Shown: positions 18,089-26,895, numbered from the stretch's first letter. The stretch: DNA of 64,000 bases from Gelidibacter maritimus (GCF_014062315.1 NZ_JACGLT010000001.1:124001-188000), one strand, 5' to 3'. The notes: generated by a model not told the origin, from the sequence alone. Numbers and translations are program-made.

Positions 18089-18529
18089 ATGAAACAATTT
18101 TTGTTCCTAAGTATAGTCAGCTTAATATTAATGTCTTGTAACGTGAGTCCACAGCCTATAAATTACGGTTCAGATGCCTGTCATTTCTGTGATATGACCA
18201 TTGTAGACAAGCAACATGCATCGCAATTGGTGACGACTAAAGGTAAAGTATATAAGTATGATGCCATTGAATGTATGGTACATTCCGTACAAGATGAGTT
18301 TAAGGATACTGAAATGGCCTATTACTTAGTAGCAGACCTAAATGCGCCGGGGGAGCTTATTGATGCTACAAAAGCGACTTATTTGGTCAGTGAACGCTTG
18401 CAAAGTCCCATGGGAGAGAATCTATCCGCATTTATAAATGAAGAAGCGGGGAAGAAAGCCCAAGAAAAATTTACAGGAGACCTCTATTCCTGGAAAGAAA
18501 TTCAGGACCATTTGAAAATCATAAGATAA
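18089..18529 (+). CDS. nosL: NosL copper-delivery lipoprotein
   Basis: 146 residues. A lipoprotein signal ends at Cys17 (LILMSC). The NosL copper motif is present as DACHFCDMTIVDKQHA, followed by GKVYKYDAIECM and an APGELIDATKATYLV segment, all standard for the family. NosL binds Cu(I) in the periplasm and passes it to apo-NosZ for CuZ assembly. It precedes nosDFY, the transporter complex it works with. Confidence 0.95.
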   Translation: MKQFLFLSIVSLILMSCNVSPQPINYGSDACHFCDMTIVDKQHASQLVTTKGKVYKYDAIECMVHSVQDEFKDTEMAYYLVADLNAPGELIDATKATYLVSERLQSPMGENLSAFINEEAGKKAQEKFTGDLYSWKEIQDHLKIIR

Positions 18530-18629
18530 AACTAATTTCAACAGGTTTTGAGTTAATAAACAGATCAGGAATTTGCTGCTGAAACCTTATTAATTTCAAA
18601 TAAATTTCTCCAATGAGAATAACTTTATA

Positions 18630-19904
18630 TTGCTTAACATTTACTTCATTTTGAAATACAGATACTACATAATCTTCTTTTTTGCGGCATTGTTTTCCAT
18701 TACCAACTTATGGGCAGAAACTATAACGGTTTGCGCCACTTGTTCGGTCAAAACAATTCATGAAGCAATTCAACAGGCGTCGGAGGGTGATACTATCCTG
18801 GTGAAAAAAGGTGTTTATAAGGAGGCTAACTTAAAAATAGAGAAGGGCATTACACTGATTGGTGAGGGGCTTCCAACGATAGATGGCCAAGAAAAAGGAG
18901 AAATTATAACCATAGGTGCAAATAATGTCACTCTGGATGGTTTTAAAATTATAAACGTAGGTGTCAGCTATACCACCGATTATGCCGCTGTAAGGGTGGT
19001 TAGGAGTGAAGGATTTACGATTCAGAATTTGGTGTTGGAAAAATTATTTTTTGGCATATATCTTCAGAAATCCAATAATGGAAAAGTGTTGAATAATACG
19101 GTTAAAGGAGAGGCTGTGACCGAATTTAATTCTGGAAATGCCATTCATTTATGGTATTGTAGCAATGTGGAAGTCCGTGGCAATGATGTCCGAAATGTTA
19201 GAGATGGGATTTATCTTGAATTCTCTGATCAAATAACCATTATAGACAACTTTAGCAAGAACAACGTACGCTATGGGCTGCATTTTATGTTCAGTAATAA
19301 CAACAGTGTCATTAATAATAGGTTTGAAACCAATGGTGCCGGAATAGCCCTAATGTTTTCCAAATTGATGGAAGTAGAAAATAATATCATTACCAAAAAT
19401 TGGGGAACTGCTTCTTACGGGTTACTGTTGAAAGAAGTAAACGATGTCAACCTCAAGAATAATATTTTTAAGGAAAACACGGTTGGCATCACGGTAGAAG
19501 GGAGTAACCGTTTGGTATATGCCAACAACGATTTTATAAGTAATGGTTACGCCTTAAGAGTAAAAGGTGCATGTTATGACAATCAAATTGTTAAGAACAA
19601 TTTTCTTTATAATTCATTTGATATTTCCTATAACGGAAGAATTCATGACAATATATTTGATAACAATTTCTGGAGTAATTATACAGGCTATGATTTGGAT
19701 AAGGATGGGATTGGCGATGTCCCGTACCGACCGGTAAAATTGTTTTCATATATAGTGAATAGAACCCCAGAAGCCATAATCCTTTTGCGAAGTCTGTTTA
19801 TTGATTTGATAGATTTCTCAGAAAAGGTATCCCCAGTGTTTACCCCAGACGATTTGATGGATGAAAATCCGAGAATGAAACGCATAGACCATGATAAAAA
19901 TTAA
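18630..19904 (+). CDS. nosD: NosD periplasmic copper-processing protein
   Basis: 424 residues of right-handed beta-helix (NosD/CASH repeats), e.g. NNVTLDGFKIINVG, GNAIHLWYCSNVEVRGNDV and NNSVINNRFETNGAGI. The start is uncertain: the frame opens at TTG 18630, but TTG 18651 gives a better signal peptide (KYRYYIIFFFAALFSITNLWA, cleaved before ETITV). No ATG is available before the signal peptide. NosD works with NosFY and NosL in building the CuZ cluster of NosZ. It overlaps nosF by 14 nt. Confidence 0.94.
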   Translation: MLNIYFILKYRYYIIFFFAALFSITNLWAETITVCATCSVKTIHEAIQQASEGDTILVKKGVYKEANLKIEKGITLIGEGLPTIDGQEKGEIITIGANNVTLDGFKIINVGVSYTTDYAAVRVVRSEGFTIQNLVLEKLFFGIYLQKSNNGKVLNNTVKGEAVTEFNSGNAIHLWYCSNVEVRGNDVRNVRDGIYLEFSDQITIIDNFSKNNVRYGLHFMFSNNNSVINNRFETNGAGIALMFSKLMEVENNIITKNWGTASYGLLLKEVNDVNLKNNIFKENTVGITVEGSNRLVYANNDFISNGYALRVKGACYDNQIVKNNFLYNSFDISYNGRIHDNIFDNNFWSNYTGYDLDKDGIGDVPYRPVKLFSYIVNRTPEAIILLRSLFIDLIDFSEKVSPVFTPDDLMDENPRMKRIDHDKN

Positions 19905-20598
19905 GGATTTATATAAGAGATTTGGTAAAAATGAGGTTTTAAGTGGCCTTAATTTAGACATTGGAGAGGGTGGTATATTTGCCATTTTAGGTCCAAACGG
20001 ATCAGGCAAAACAACGCTTATTAAATGTCTATTGGGCATGGTAATTCCAAATAATGGTGCTATTTCTGTATTAGGTGAGAATATTAAAAGAGGCTCTGAT
20101 TACAGGCATAAAATCGATTATTTACCTCAAATCGCAAATTTCCCCAACAATCTAAGAGTAAAGGAATTAATTACCATGATCAAAGATCTGCGTGGCAAGA
20201 CCAACTTAGATCAAGAACTCATCAGCCTATTTAAATTGGAACCATTTTTAGATAAGAAACTGGGAAACCTCTCCGGAGGTACCAAACAAAAAGTAAATCT
20301 CGTATTGACCTTTATGTTTGACAGCCCTTTGGTCATATTGGACGAGCCAACTTCTGGATTGGATCCCATATCATTATTAAGATTAAAAAAATTGATCCAA
20401 GCAGAAAAGGCTAAGGGTAAGACCATTTTGATCACCTCGCACATCATGAGTTTTGTAGAAGAGATTTCAGATGAAATCGTATTCCTTTTGGAGGGTAAAA
20501 TTTATTTTAAAGGTAGTATTACTGAGCTTAAGGATAAAACCAATCAACCGGATTTCGAACATGCCATCGCATCCATATTAACTGAAAACCATGCTTAA
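19891..20598 (+). CDS. nosF: NosF ATPase of the NosDFY transporter
   Basis: 235 residues, one ABC ATPase domain. Walker A is GPNGSGKTTL (residues ~33-42), the signature is NLSGGTKQKV, Walker B plus D-loop is LVILDEPTSGLDP, and the H-loop histidine is in LITSHIMSF. It powers NosY in the inner membrane, moving a sulfur species or conformational energy to NosD for CuZ assembly. It overlaps nosD by 14 nt and nosY by 8 nt, so the three are translationally coupled. Confidence 0.95.
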   Translation: MIKIKDLYKRFGKNEVLSGLNLDIGEGGIFAILGPNGSGKTTLIKCLLGMVIPNNGAISVLGENIKRGSDYRHKIDYLPQIANFPNNLRVKELITMIKDLRGKTNLDQELISLFKLEPFLDKKLGNLSGGTKQKVNLVLTFMFDSPLVILDEPTSGLDPISLLRLKKLIQAEKAKGKTILITSHIMSFVEEISDEIVFLLEGKIYFKGSITELKDKTNQPDFEHAIASILTENHA

Positions 20599-21373
20599 AA
20601 TATTGAAATATAGTTTTTACGATTTAATGCGCAGCCGTTGGAGTTACGTCTATTTTGCATTTTACTTATTACTTGGTGTGGTACTTTTGTTTTTAAACAA
20701 CGACTTATCCAAAGCAGTCATTACCTTAATGAATGTCATTATTGTTTTGGTACCGTTAATTGGAACCATTTTCGGGGTCATGTATTATTACAATTCCAAA
20801 GAGTTTACAGAACTGCTATTAGCACAACCTTTAAAACGCTCTTCAATTTTCTTGGGCCAATATTTGGGCGTTGCCATTTCGTTGTCCATGAGCTTGATTT
20901 TAGGGCTGGGCATTCCATTTATTTTTTACGGCTTGTTCATGTCCAACGCTATATGGGATTTTTCATTATTACTTATTACAGGAACGTTCCTTACCCTCAT
21001 ATTTACAGCCTTGGCTTTTAATATTGCCTTATCCAATGAAAATAGAATTAAAGGTTTTGGCTATGCCATTTTACTGTGGTTGTTTTTGGCCATTATCTAT
21101 GACGGCATCTTTCTAATGTCACTGATTATATTTGAGGATTATCCTTTAGACAAACTCTCTTTGATTGGGACAATGTTAAACCCTATCGATTTATCGCGTA
21201 CCTTAATCTTGCTTAAGTTGGATATATCTGCACTGTTAGGATATACCGGTGCGGTATTCAAACAGTTCTTCGGCACCAATTTCGGATTGATTATTTCTTT
21301 TTCCGCATTGACCCTATGGGTGGTTTTGCCGGTATTGAGAATTGCCATGAAAGCTAAGAAAAAGGACTTCTAA
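20591..21373 (+). CDS. nosY: NosY permease of the NosDFY transporter
   Basis: 260 residues with six predicted transmembrane helices, including SYVYFAFYLLLGVVLLFL, LMNVIIVLVPLIGTIFGVMY, YLGVAISLSMSLILGLGI and LLLITGTFLTLIFTALAF. This matches the ABC-2 type NosY family, and the upstream overlap with nosF supports the assignment. It ends the nos maturation set. An FNR-like promoter for the next gene begins 17 nt later. Confidence 0.93.
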   Translation: MLKILKYSFYDLMRSRWSYVYFAFYLLLGVVLLFLNNDLSKAVITLMNVIIVLVPLIGTIFGVMYYYNSKEFTELLLAQPLKRSSIFLGQYLGVAISLSMSLILGLGIPFIFYGLFMSNAIWDFSLLLITGTFLTLIFTALAFNIALSNENRIKGFGYAILLWLFLAIIYDGIFLMSLIIFEDYPLDKLSLIGTMLNPIDLSRTLILLKLDISALLGYTGAVFKQFFGTNFGLIISFSALTLWVVLPVLRIAMKAKKKDF

Positions 21374-21389
21374 TAATTAGGATTGGATA

Positions 21390-21433
21390 GTGATAAATAT
21401 CATAGGGAATTCAAAATATCTTGGTTAAATTTG
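21390..21433 (+). promoter_or_regulatory. FNR-like box and -7 element abutting the small Cys gene
   Basis: GTGATAAATATCAT (21390-21403; core TGAT-AAAT-ATCA) and TAAATTTG (21426-21433). The start-to-start distance is 36 nt, as at the other FNR-like promoters. The -7 element ends only 4 nt before the ATG at 21438, so the transcript would start at or next to the start codon. Confidence 0.65.
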
Positions 21434-21437
21434 GACA

Positions 21438-21833
21438 ATGATTGCGACTATTGCACATAAAATCACGGCCTATATTCTGGTGTTTATATTATTTGCACAT
21501 AATATCAATACACTCATGATAATAGGTGATTTTTTGGTAAATCAAGCAGTCATAGCAAAAAACCTATGTATTCAAAAAGACGATCAGCAGGGCTGTAATG
21601 GTAAGTGTCAATTGACAAAACAGATTGTTGAAAGTACCCCAGATTCCAATACCGATATACCAGTGCAAGAAACCAGACGCATGTCATTGGATGCGTTTTG
21701 TTTATTTCAAATAAATGTGACAGAAGCTCAGTCTGAGAATTCTATTGTGTCAGGGCGTTCATTTTTTGGATACACACCCGCCATTCTTCTTCAATATCTG
21801 GATATTGATACACCTCCACCCAATTTTATTTAA
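21438..21833 (+). CDS. Small secreted or membrane protein with CNGKC motif
   Basis: 131 residues. A hydrophobic N-terminal segment (AYILVFILFAHNINTLMII) could be a signal anchor. After it comes NLCIQKDDQQGCNGKC, three cysteines suited to binding copper or another soft metal. The C-terminus is low-complexity and proline-rich at the very end. No named family was recognised, but similar small proteins are familiar from flavobacterial copper loci. It sits between nosY and a copper-type lipoprotein/TonB receptor pair and has its own FNR-like promoter. Confidence 0.7.
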   Translation: MIATIAHKITAYILVFILFAHNINTLMIIGDFLVNQAVIAKNLCIQKDDQQGCNGKCQLTKQIVESTPDSNTDIPVQETRRMSLDAFCLFQINVTEAQSENSIVSGRSFFGYTPAILLQYLDIDTPPPNFI

Positions 21834-22055
21834 CTTTTAGGTATAATAACCTTTTTTTTACCTTTTCTGGCTTGCTTTTGACAAGCGAGCAGGAGTCTTC
21901 AAAACTATTTCAAACTTTATCCTTACTGTCTGATGAGTATGGTAAAACGTTAATATACCCTTGTAAACAAAGAATGTTATGTGTTTTTTTAATTAACATC
22001 TTTGATTTGTAACCTGTTTCTACGGGAACTGATTGGGCAATATTAATAGAACCAC

Positions 22056-22084
22056 CTTGTGATTACAAGTTGCTTGCAATCAAG
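22056..22084. promoter_or_regulatory. Overlapping CTTG...CAAG palindromes upstream of the YtkA-like lipoprotein
   Basis: CTTGTGATTACAAG (22056-22069) is a palindrome with perfect 5-nt arms. CTTGCAATCAAG (22073-22084) is a second, shorter one. Together they also form an imperfect inverted repeat at 22061-22081. They lie 39 nt before the start codon and could be an operator for a metal-responsive regulator. The rest of the 289-nt gap (21834-22122) shows no gene. Confidence 0.4.
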
Positions 22085-22122
22085 TCTTTATCGAGCACTA
22101 ACGGAACTTAATATTCAAAAAA

Positions 22123-22971
22123 ATGAAACTAAAATATATCATCCCTATTCTTTTTGTCACCTTAATTACAATGTCATGTTCTACTGATGACGATAATTCA
22201 GACCTCATCATCAACGAGGTTGAAAATCTTAAAAAAATAAAGGAATTGACCAATGCTACACATACTATAGAATTGTTCAATGCTACTGGTAAATTTGAAA
22301 CTGGATATAATGCCATAACCATCAGAATCAAGGACAATGCCACCGATAATTATGTTGAAAACGCCTCTTTATCTTGGATGCCTGTAATGCAAATGCCTAC
22401 AATGAAACACTCAGCTCCAAAATCTGATATTTCTAAATCGTTGGGTACGAAAACACTTTATGAGGGGTATATTATTTACCAAATGGCAAATCTTGACGGA
22501 TCAGGATGGTCATTAGCAATTGATTATGCCATAGATGGCATTAATTATTCAATTACTTCAGATATAACCGTGTTGCAAAGCGAGTACCAAAACGTGACCA
22601 GTTTTATGGGTGCCGATGATAAACGCTATATCATTGCTATGATAGAGCCAAGATCCCCAAAAATAGCGATTAACAAGTTGCAATTGGCTTTGTTTGAGAT
22701 GGAAACCATGATGTCATTTCCTGTTGTTGCAGATTATAAAATAACCTTGGATCCGCGTATGCCAGGCATGGGCAATCACAGTTCGCCCAACAATACCGAC
22801 TTGACCTATAATTTGGCAACCAAATTATATGAGGGAAATTTATCCTTAACCATGACCGGCTATTGGGTGCTTAATCTCAAGTTATTAAACGATTCTGATG
22901 AGGTTTTGAAAGGTGAAAACGTCACCGAAGAACATCCGAAAAGTTCTCTGTATCTGGAACTTGAATTTTAA
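22123..22971 (+). CDS. YtkA-like, methionine/histidine-rich lipoprotein, likely copper binding
   Basis: 282 residues. A lipoprotein signal ends at about Cys19 (LITMSC). Two similar halves each resemble a YtkA/FixH-type beta sandwich. Each has a Met/His cluster: WMPVMQMPTMKHSAP in the first and PRMPGMGNHSSP in the second, both typical of Cu(I) ligation outside the cytoplasm. It is directly upstream of the TonB receptor, so it may be the surface or periplasmic partner that passes copper on. Function is inferred from motif and context. Confidence 0.75.
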   Translation: MKLKYIIPILFVTLITMSCSTDDDNSDLIINEVENLKKIKELTNATHTIELFNATGKFETGYNAITIRIKDNATDNYVENASLSWMPVMQMPTMKHSAPKSDISKSLGTKTLYEGYIIYQMANLDGSGWSLAIDYAIDGINYSITSDITVLQSEYQNVTSFMGADDKRYIIAMIEPRSPKIAINKLQLALFEMETMMSFPVVADYKITLDPRMPGMGNHSSPNNTDLTYNLATKLYEGNLSLTMTGYWVLNLKLLNDSDEVLKGENVTEEHPKSSLYLELEF

Positions 22972-23015
22972 ATCGTCCTAATTTAATAAATTCTACAAAG
23001 CTATCTATTCACTTC

Positions 23016-23078
23016 TTCTTTCAGATTGAGAATGGTTATAAATTCAATGTGGTTTCGGCTGCGCTCAACCTGAAAGAA
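23016..23078. repeat. 15-nt inverted repeat between the lipoprotein and TonB receptor genes
   Basis: TTCTTTCAGATTGAG (23016-23030) pairs with CTCAACCTGAAAGAA (23064-23078) with one mismatch. The right arm includes a GGCTGCGCTCAACCTGA-like sequence common between flavobacterial genes. It lies 27 nt before the receptor start and could modulate its translation or expression relative to the upstream gene. Confidence 0.5.
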
Positions 23079-23105
23079 AGGATAGTTTTTATAAACTCTA
23101 CTATT

Positions 23106-25103
23106 ATGAAAAAACTCATAGCAGTTGTCATTGGCGTGTTCTGTGGCGGATTGATGTTCGCTCAGGAACCGCACGACACTAAAAAAGATACCACCAAATT
23201 AGATGAAATCACCTTGGTTGGTAGACGTAAATTAAGCCATCATCGTCAAGAAAAAACCTTATCGAGTATTGATGATTATTTAGAAAAATCAAATAAAATT
23301 ACCATGATCAAGCGCGGCAATTACGCTTGGGAACCTGCTATGAACAATATGAATAGCGAGCGGTTAAATGTCACGATTGATGGCATGCAAATTTTTGGGG
23401 CGTGTACCGATAAAATGGACCCCATAACGTCTTACGTTGACGTTTCCAATTTGCAGAAAGTAAGTATTGGCTCAGGCCAATCAGGATCTGAAAACGGGCA
23501 TACTATTGGTGGCGGAATCGATTTGAAATTACCAAATTCTAAATTTCACGAGTCAGGTTTAAAATCAAGTGTTGATTTAGGTTACGAAACCAATGGCAGT
23601 TATAGAACGGGTGGTGTAGATCTTGAATATTCCGGTAAGAAGTTCTACCTAAACGCTGATGGCATCTATCGTAGGTCAGACAATTACGATGCAGGCAATA
23701 GTGAGGAAGTTTTGTATTCGCAATTTCAAAAATATAATGTGTCGCTGCAAAGTGGCTTTCAATTAAATGAGAATCACACATTAGAGACCGCTATTATTTA
23801 TGACAAAGCCACGGATGTTGGTTATCCTGCATTGACTATGGACGTTTCGCTTGCCGAGGCACTGATTACTTCGGTCACGCATAAGTTCGAAAATGATTCT
23901 ACCTTTATTCAGTCTTTGGAGTCTAAACTGTATTATAACACCATCACGCATATTATGGACGATTCCAAACGTCCTGTTGTGCCTATTCGAATGGATATGC
24001 CGGGATGGAGTGATACTTATGGCTTTTATAGTAAAGCCAAGACAAATATAGATAAACATGCCCTTGAGGTCAACCTTAATGGGTTCTATAACCGCTCCTT
24101 GGCAGAAATGACTATGTATCCCAATGACCCTAACCAATCGGCAATGTTTATGTACACATGGCCAGATATTAGAACCTTATATTCAGGCATTTACGTTAAG
24201 GATACGTATGCAATAAATGATCATAATTCGCTATCAGCCGCCTTAAGAATCGGATTTCATCAAAATGAAATTGCCAAAAAAACTGGCTTGGAAAGTCTTC
24301 AGATATTTTATCCAGAAATTGAGGCTACCAAAAATAGAGTGCTCACCAGTTTTTCCACGAATTACCAAGTTAAAAGAAAGCATTATGATATGTCTTTTGG
24401 TGCTGGTTATGGTGAAAGAGCGCCATCAGTAAGTGAAGGCTACGGATTTTTCCTATTCAATAGTTTTGATAATTATGATTATATAGGCAATCCGACCTTA
24501 AAAAATGAAAAGTCGATTGAAGCCAATTTTTCGACGAATTACCATGAGAATAATTTTCATTTAGGATTGGACGCTTCTTATTTTTATGTCATGGATTATA
24601 TCATTGGCCGTATTGATGGAAGCTTGAGTCCAATGACCATTGGAGCTGATGGGGTCAGAATATACGACGCACTTTCAAATGCTAAAATATTTAATGTGTA
24701 CTTGAATTCATCTTACAAGTTTTCAAATTCATTTTCAGTAAACGGAACCGTGGGTTACAATTATGGAAGTGGTAGTAATGGTGAGAACTTACCTTTGATA
24801 AAACCTTTCTCATATTTGGCGGAAGTAAACTACTCCATTCCAAAATTTAACGCTGCCCTACAATTGGAAGGTAATGGAAACCAAACCCGATATAGCAGTT
24901 TTTATGGCGAAGATGAAACACCAGCGTACGCTATTTTAAACTTAAATTTAGGTCATGAATTTAATCTTAATGACAATAAGATGGTCTTGAAATACGGTAT
25001 CGAAAATATTATGGATACTAATTATTCAACTTATGCCGACTGGAACAGTATTCCACGACAAGGCCGAAACTTTTATATAAATTTATCTTATATCATCTAT
25101 TAG
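23106..25103 (+). CDS. TonB-dependent outer-membrane copper receptor, OprC/NosA-like
   Basis: 665 residues from MKKLIAVVIGVF; an ATG 57 nt earlier is not preferred because it precedes no signal peptide. After the signal (FAQ) comes a plug domain, then a 22-strand-type barrel ending in aromatic NFYINLSYIIY. The plug contains RLNVTIDGMQIFGACTDKMD. Its CxxxM (Cys-Thr-Asp-Lys-Met) matches the copper-binding motif known in OprC, and NosA is the homologue needed for N2O reductase copper loading. With nosL/nosDFY and a Met-rich lipoprotein upstream, copper import is the best reading. Confidence 0.85.
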   Translation: MKKLIAVVIGVFCGGLMFAQEPHDTKKDTTKLDEITLVGRRKLSHHRQEKTLSSIDDYLEKSNKITMIKRGNYAWEPAMNNMNSERLNVTIDGMQIFGACTDKMDPITSYVDVSNLQKVSIGSGQSGSENGHTIGGGIDLKLPNSKFHESGLKSSVDLGYETNGSYRTGGVDLEYSGKKFYLNADGIYRRSDNYDAGNSEEVLYSQFQKYNVSLQSGFQLNENHTLETAIIYDKATDVGYPALTMDVSLAEALITSVTHKFENDSTFIQSLESKLYYNTITHIMDDSKRPVVPIRMDMPGWSDTYGFYSKAKTNIDKHALEVNLNGFYNRSLAEMTMYPNDPNQSAMFMYTWPDIRTLYSGIYVKDTYAINDHNSLSAALRIGFHQNEIAKKTGLESLQIFYPEIEATKNRVLTSFSTNYQVKRKHYDMSFGAGYGERAPSVSEGYGFFLFNSFDNYDYIGNPTLKNEKSIEANFSTNYHENNFHLGLDASYFYVMDYIIGRIDGSLSPMTIGADGVRIYDALSNAKIFNVYLNSSYKFSNSFSVNGTVGYNYGSGSNGENLPLIKPFSYLAEVNYSIPKFNAALQLEGNGNQTRYSSFYGEDETPAYAILNLNLGHEFNLNDNKMVLKYGIENIMDTNYSTYADWNSIPRQGRNFYINLSYIIY

Positions 25104-25104
25104 C

Positions 25105-25566
25105 TTAAATCCAAAATTCATCCGACACATTATCCACAAAGCCTTCATCATGATGCACTTCTGCAATGAGGGCTAACTGGGCTTCAGTAGCGGTTTTTTG
25201 TATCTCAGGGAAAAGAATGCGTTCTTCAAAGCGGATGTGCTGTTCAAGTTCTTCTTCAATTTTGTGTAAGGATTTTTCAATATCCTTTTCGTCGTTGAAA
25301 AGACGTTTTAGTCGCCGGTGCTCAGCTAAGGCCCGTTTGATCAACTCATGGTCAGCGTCTAAAAGCGGAAAGATATGAGCTTCTTCAAGCTCAAAATGTG
25401 GAATTAATTCATTCTCGAAAAACCAATCGGCGTAGGTTTTAATACGCTCTATTTCGATGTTCTTACTGAATCCAGTTCTAATCTTCCATGACAGCAATAA
25501 TCCATGATGGTGTTCTCTACTAAAAGGTTGAAGTGCTTTATGTCGTTTTAATGGTTTTGGTTTCAT
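25105..25566 (-). CDS. Hemerythrin (HHE) domain protein
   Basis: 153 residues forming one four-helix hemerythrin-like domain. Di-iron ligand motifs are SREHHHGLLLSW, FELEEAHIFPLL, AEHRRLKRLF and HIRFEERILFPEI. Such proteins bind O2 or NO or handle iron. Its start overlaps the end of the upstream membrane-protein gene by 29 nt, so the two are coupled and part of the NO-response block. It converges with the TonB receptor gene with a 1-nt gap. Confidence 0.88.
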   Translation of the reverse strand: MKPKPLKRHKALQPFSREHHHGLLLSWKIRTGFSKNIEIERIKTYADWFFENELIPHFELEEAHIFPLLDADHELIKRALAEHRRLKRLFNDEKDIEKSLHKIEEELEQHIRFEERILFPEIQKTATEAQLALIAEVHHDEGFVDNVSDEFWI

Positions 25567-26764
25567 TTTTTAAAATATTTAAGGTGAAAATTAAAATGCC
25601 CAAAGGCAAGAATATACTGCTCACAAAAAGCAGTAAATAATAATTAGGAATCATCCCAAGGGCAAAATAGTAAAAAAGACCCTGAATAAGTAATAAAACC
25701 TCTGTAGTGATGAATCCGATGATAAAACAATAGACCCCAAAAGTCAGGGTCTTCCGTTTAATCGAAACTATTGAAGAATTCAAAAGGAATGCAAACAAAA
25801 ATCCGGAAATGACCCCTAACATCATCAAATGGATAAAACCAATGACGAAATTATGATATTGATAGGCCATTTTAGAAATTGTAGGAACGATGGAGCTTGT
25901 TTGCAAAGCAATTTTAATAATAAATGAGATGAGTGCCAGAACATACATCCATTTGGCCAATTTCGGGGTTTTGGTCCAGAATTCTGACCAGTATGGACGA
26001 AGTAATAAGATAAAATAATACCCGGTTACTAACTGTAATAAGACCCCAAGACCATTAATCCATAAGAGCAGGGGGTGGAAGGCATACCAACTTACGGGTA
26101 AAGCAAATGTCAAAACAGTAGCGGCAACCAATGTTTTAAAAAAACGCTGAAAGACTTTGCTGTTTTTCAGATGAAATTGATGTAGAAAAAGCGCTAAAAC
26201 AGCAAACATGAACCAACCATTGAATTGAAAGTGCAAGAAAAACTGAATGGCTATTTGAAAAAATGCCGATTCAATCCCCAGTTTTGCAGCAGCTGGTCCT
26301 AAGCACCAAATACCCATGGTGGAAATAAACATAAATATTAATGAGCCTTTCAGTAGTAACTGTATGGGTTTTGACTGTATTTTATGGTTTTTCCAGATCA
26401 ATCGGATAAATAAATAGCTACAGATAATATGCAAGGTTGAAAAACTAATGGAAATTGCAGCGTAGCCTTGAAACGGGAAACTGACCATCATACCAATCAC
26501 GGCAATCTCGGTGAGCCAAAATAAGCGATTATAAACCGGCTTTTTATCTGGAATAAAATGATGGACTATCAGCACGTATAACATGAGATAGACCCAACCC
26601 AACATAGCGCCATGCGAATGAGCGTGCATGAGGCTCCTAAATTCAAAAGGTAGCGGTTTTACGATGTCATGAAGTGGAAGTACAAAAACATACCGTAACA
26701 TCAATCCCATTATGGCAGCTACCAAGAAGTTGATGAGACATACAATAACAAGTTTTTTTTGCAT
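25538..26764 (-). CDS. 12-TM membrane protein with haem-copper-oxidase-like histidines
   Basis: 408 residues, almost all hydrophobic, about 12 transmembrane helices. Conserved-looking intramembrane histidines occur in SLMHAHSHGAMLGWVYLMLY, STLHIICSYLF, FFLHFQFNGWFMF and FVIGFIHLMMLG. This pattern recalls the haem-copper oxidase subunit I or NnrS superfamily, but the canonical catalytic motifs of NorB or CcoN are not complete. It lies between a hemerythrin and RIC, under an NsrR-like regulator, so NO metabolism is the likely theme. Flavobacterial relatives are usually called hypothetical. Confidence 0.7.
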   Translation of the reverse strand: MQKKLVIVCLINFLVAAIMGLMLRYVFVLPLHDIVKPLPFEFRSLMHAHSHGAMLGWVYLMLYVLIVHHFIPDKKPVYNRLFWLTEIAVIGMMVSFPFQGYAAISISFSTLHIICSYLFIRLIWKNHKIQSKPIQLLLKGSLIFMFISTMGIWCLGPAAAKLGIESAFFQIAIQFFLHFQFNGWFMFAVLALFLHQFHLKNSKVFQRFFKTLVAATVLTFALPVSWYAFHPLLLWINGLGVLLQLVTGYYFILLLRPYWSEFWTKTPKLAKWMYVLALISFIIKIALQTSSIVPTISKMAYQYHNFVIGFIHLMMLGVISGFLFAFLLNSSIVSIKRKTLTFGVYCFIIGFITTEVLLLIQGLFYYFALGMIPNYYLLLFVSSIFLPLGILIFTLNILKNETKTIKTT

Positions 26765-26895
26765 TTAAGAGGTTTTCATTATTGAATAAATGAATCCACT
26801 ATAATAGGATTTTTTGTGACCAATAAAGAATTTGCAAAGTAGAATTCTTTGGTTATTTCTCAAAATGTTTTGTAAATAAAGGAAGCTCTAAAAAA

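Noticed and set aside
23049-23105. Upstream ATG start for the TonB receptor
   Set aside because: It would place 19 extra residues before a standard signal peptide, and the segment contains the inverted repeat arm; the ATG at 23106 is preferred.
25538-26764. Calling the 408-residue membrane protein a canonical NO reductase or NnrS
   Set aside because: Histidine-rich helices are suggestive, but the full signatures of NorB, NorZ or NnrS are not present, so only a superfamily-level resemblance is claimed.
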